DNA of 8,604 bases from Alphaproteobacteria bacterium (GTDB lineage Bacteria; Pseudomonadota; Alphaproteobacteria; ATCC43930; CGMCC-115725), in NCBI GenBank assembly GCA_030039975.1, contig JASHUO010000788.1:1-8604 (forward strand), read 5' to 3'. Shown here one piece after another: positions 7,167-8,604 of this stretch (its first letter is position 1; the number at the start of each line of letters is the position of its first letter). The position numbers were made by a program, and so were the translations under genes. Under the pieces are notes generated by a model. That model did not search any database. It saw only the letters and a program-made list of their open reading frames with translations, and was not told where the DNA came from.

Positions 7167-7185
7167 CGCTAACACTCGTTGAGCG
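7167..7185. repeat. Imperfect inverted repeat in the gene-free region
   Basis: CGCTAAC (7167-7173) pairs with GTTGAGCG (7178-7185) around the loop ACTC, giving seven base pairs with one bulged G. It is preceded by an imperfect direct repeat, GGTTCGAC then GGTTCGAG (7151-7166). No T-run follows. It could be a regulator site or a structured RNA element; chance is also possible. Confidence 0.3.
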
Positions 7186-7327
7186 ATGAGGTTCCGCCGC
7201 ACCTCAAGGCTTCGCAGGCAAGGCAGCGCCGCGCGCGGCGATGGAGCGAATAAGCAGGAGGGGCGCGATCGCGCCGGACAAGGCCGCGTGCTTCGCTTCG
7301 CGCATGGCTGGCCGTCGCTGCTGGTGT

Positions 7328-7356
7328 TTGACACAGGGGGTGGCAAATTGTAAACG
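7328..7356 (+). promoter_or_regulatory. Candidate sigma-70-type promoter for the alpha/beta hydrolase gene
   Basis: A perfect TTGACA -35 box (7328-7333) is followed by a 17-base spacer and TAAACG (7351-7356), a weak match to the -10 consensus. The distance to the ATG at 7393 predicts a leader of roughly 30 bases. The spacing is ideal and the -35 exact; the -10 is the weak point, though poor -10 matches are common in alphaproteobacteria. Confidence 0.45.
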
Positions 7357-7392
7357 AAGCTCTTGTCCTGACCGGCCCGGACACCTTCCGCC

Positions 7393-8193
7393 ATGCCGCG
7401 CGTATCGATCGGCGATTGCCATCTCTACTATGAGCGGCACGGGGCCGGTTTCCCGGTTGTGTTCGTCAGCGGCCTCAACGGCGCCGCCTCTTATTGGCGC
7501 GAGCAGGTGCCGACCTTCGGCAAGCGCTTCGAGGTCGTGCTCTACGATCATCGCGGCGTCGGCCAGAGCGACCATAGCCGCATCTCCTATACCGTCGAGC
7601 GCATCGCCGACGACCTCGTGCGGTTGCTGGACGCGCTCGGCATCGAGCGGGCGCATGTCGTCGGCCACTCGACCGGGGGCGCGGTGGCGCAAGTGCTCGC
7701 CATCGACCATCCCCAGCGCCTCGCCAGCGTGGTGATCTCCGCGAGCTGGACGAAGGCCGACGCCTATTTCCGCCGTCTCTTTGCGCTGCGCAAGGAGATC
7801 CTGCAGCACCTCGGCCCCGCCAGCTATCTCCAGGCCTCGTCCTTGCTGCTCTATCCCCCGTTCTGGGTCGCACGCCACAACGAGAAGCTCCGCCAGCTCG
7901 AGGCTCAGGCGCTCGCGACCTTCGCGCCGGCCGAGGTGGCGATGAGCCGCATCGATGCCGTGCTTGCTTTCGACCGCACTGCCGATCTCGGCCGCATCCG
8001 CACGCCGGCGCTCGTCATTGCCGCCCAGGACGACGTCGTGACGCCGGCCTATTTCTCCGAGGATCTGGCGCGGCTCATTCCCGGCGCCGAGGCCAAGTTC
8101 TTCGCCCAGGGCGGGCATTGCTTCACCCAGGTGATGGCACGGGAATTTAACCAAGCCGTGCTCCCGTTTCTGGAAGCGCACACGCCCTCGTAA
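7393..8193 (+). CDS. Alpha/beta-fold hydrolase, RutD/enol-lactonase-like
   Basis: A 266-residue cytoplasmic hydrolase of the alpha/beta fold, with no signal peptide. The catalytic triad is visible: Ser93 in the nucleophile elbow GHSTGG (91-96), Asp214 in AQDDVVTP (211-218), and His242 in GGHCF (240-244). The oxyanion-hole segment is VSGLNG (25-30), and YDHRGVGQSD (51-60) is a family landmark. The cap region, SWTKADAYFRRLFALRKEIL (118-137) and LLLYPPFWVARHNEKL (151-166), is much like RutD, the pyrimidine-degradation hydrolase, but no other rut gene is nearby. It is therefore better called RutD-like or 3-oxoadipate-enol-lactonase-like, substrate unknown. The ATG at 7393 is the first in frame after a TGA at 7369; no Shine-Dalgarno is evident, consistent with a short leader from the promoter at 7328-7356. 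An imperfect hairpin follows the stop. The next gene, with a PAS domain, starts 127 bases downstream in the same direction. Confidence 0.92.
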   Translation: MPRVSIGDCHLYYERHGAGFPVVFVSGLNGAASYWREQVPTFGKRFEVVLYDHRGVGQSDHSRISYTVERIADDLVRLLDALGIERAHVVGHSTGGAVAQVLAIDHPQRLASVVISASWTKADAYFRRLFALRKEILQHLGPASYLQASSLLLYPPFWVARHNEKLRQLEAQALATFAPAEVAMSRIDAVLAFDRTADLGRIRTPALVIAAQDDVVTPAYFSEDLARLIPGAEAKFFAQGGHCFTQVMAREFNQAVLPFLEAHTPS

Positions 8194-8214
8194 GGAGGGC
8201 GATTCCGCGCCTCC
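8194..8214 (+). terminator. Candidate imperfect terminator hairpin after the hydrolase gene
   Basis: Immediately after the TAA stop, GGAGGGCG (8194-8201) pairs with CGCGCCTCC (8206-8214) around an ATTC loop, with one bulged G. The following bases (GACTTAATCTTTCG) contain only scattered T, so termination efficiency is uncertain. The position directly behind a stop codon favours the reading. Confidence 0.45.
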
Positions 8215-8320
8215 GACTTAATCTTTCGTAAAGTGGTGGCTACTACGCTCGGCAGAAGCTTTGGGCTGATCGCCATGATTGGGTGACGGCTCGATCACTC
8301 AGAATGAGCGCCGAGAGAAG

Positions 8321-8604
8321 ATGCCCCCGGACGAGAAAGACGTGCCGCATCGCCTGGAGGCCGCCCTCACTGCGGCGGGCGATGTCGCTTACGACTGGGA
8401 TCTCGGGACCGATACCATCCTCTGGCACGGCTCGGTCGGCGCGATGCTCGGCGTCGCCGATGCCAGCGCTGTCGGCACCGGGCGCGCACTGGCCGGCCGG
8501 CTCAATCCGGACGATTTGCTGCTGCGCCAGCAGCGCCTCAACGCCCATTGGACGCGGCGCACCACCTATGACTGCGAGTTCCGCGTCCGCGCCGAGAATG
8601 GCGG
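8321..8604 (+). CDS. PAS-domain signalling protein, partial (5' end only)
   Basis: The first 94 residues of a protein that continues past the right edge. An N-terminal helix, HRLEAALTAAGDVAYDWDLG (10-29), leads into a PAS fold: DVAYDWDLGTDTILWHGSVG (21-40) carries the usual WDL...T...W pattern, followed by MLGV (42-45) and a second strand pair ending TTYDCEFRVRAENG (81-94). Alphaproteobacterial proteins beginning like this commonly continue into GGDEF/EAL (cyclic di-GMP) or histidine kinase domains, but none of that is in view. The ATG at 8321 follows a purine-rich GAGAGAAG that is placed too close for an ideal Shine-Dalgarno; a TTG near 8279 in the same frame is an alternative. The gap from the hydrolase stop is 127 bases with no recognised gene in it. 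Confidence 0.8.
   Translation, partial: MPPDEKDVPHRLEAALTAAGDVAYDWDLGTDTILWHGSVGAMLGVADASAVGTGRALAGRLNPDDLLLRQQRLNAHWTRRTTYDCEFRVRAENG

Larger units (their letters stand above)
6698..7392. other. Long gene-free region between divergent genes, locally low G+C
   Basis: About 695 bases between the start of the leftward XRE gene and the start of the rightward hydrolase gene. I recognise no protein or structural RNA in either strand; open frames here (for example minus 6738-7394) translate to serine/proline/arginine-rich sequence without domain features. Counting bases, 6841-6960 is about 51% G+C, against about 68% in hyf coding sequence such as 5221-5280. An AT patch lies at 7140-7150. An imperfect hairpin is at 7167-7185. 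The region must hold the promoter of the XRE gene and of the hydrolase gene; an old, decayed or imported segment is possible. Confidence 0.6.

Noticed and set aside
6738..7394. Minus-strand open frame of 218 codons in the gene-free region
   Set aside because: Composition is Ser/Arg/Pro-rich with no recognisable domain, no good start context, and it overlaps the likely hydrolase promoter.
7204..8181. Minus-strand open frame opposite the alpha/beta hydrolase
   Set aside because: It is a shadow of the hydrolase; the plus strand has a complete family match with an intact catalytic triad.
8243..8548. Minus-strand open frame of 101 codons at the right edge
   Set aside because: It is antisense to the PAS-domain start, whose plus-strand translation has a clear PAS pattern.

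Overview
The window looks like chromosomal DNA from a GC-rich proteobacterium, most likely an alphaproteobacterium. The genes run at about two-thirds G+C, the lone regulator resembles the rhizobial PraR-type XRE family, and an intergenic C-rich/G-rich palindrome is of a kind widespread in alphaproteobacterial spacers. Genus and species cannot be read from this sequence.

Positions 1-6017, minus strand: five tightly coupled genes in the order hyfB, hyfC, hyfE, hyfF, hyfG-like, the last cut off by the left edge. They encode the membrane arm and catalytic-type large subunit of a complex related to both complex I and group 4 [NiFe] hydrogenases. HyfB and HyfF are antiporter-like proton-channel proteins, HyfC is the NuoH-like anchor, HyfE ends in a NuoK-like segment, and the HyfG-like protein is a NuoC-NuoD fusion. 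All four gene junctions overlap by 1-4 bases. The large subunit is the striking part. Where hydrogenases have the first CxxC that holds the NiFe cofactor, this protein has Ser-Gly-Asp-Ser in an otherwise ungapped alignment. It is therefore probably not a hydrogenase but an energy-converting-hydrogenase-related (Ehr-type) complex of unknown redox partner. No HyfD, hydrogenase maturation, nickel or formate dehydrogenase gene is visible.

Positions 6018-6697: a 293-base spacer holding a C-rich/G-rich palindrome with a G-quadruplex-type motif and a second short hairpin, then a small XRE-family regulator in the same orientation as the hyf genes.

Positions 6698-7392: about 700 bases with no recognisable gene and locally much lower G+C. 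The region separates the leftward regulator from the rightward genes and holds a plausible sigma-70-type promoter for the next gene.

Positions 7393-8604, plus strand: a complete alpha/beta hydrolase related to RutD and enol-lactonases with an intact Ser-Asp-His triad, an imperfect hairpin after its stop, and the start of a PAS-domain signalling protein cut by the right edge. These two genes have no evident functional link to the hyf-type complex.
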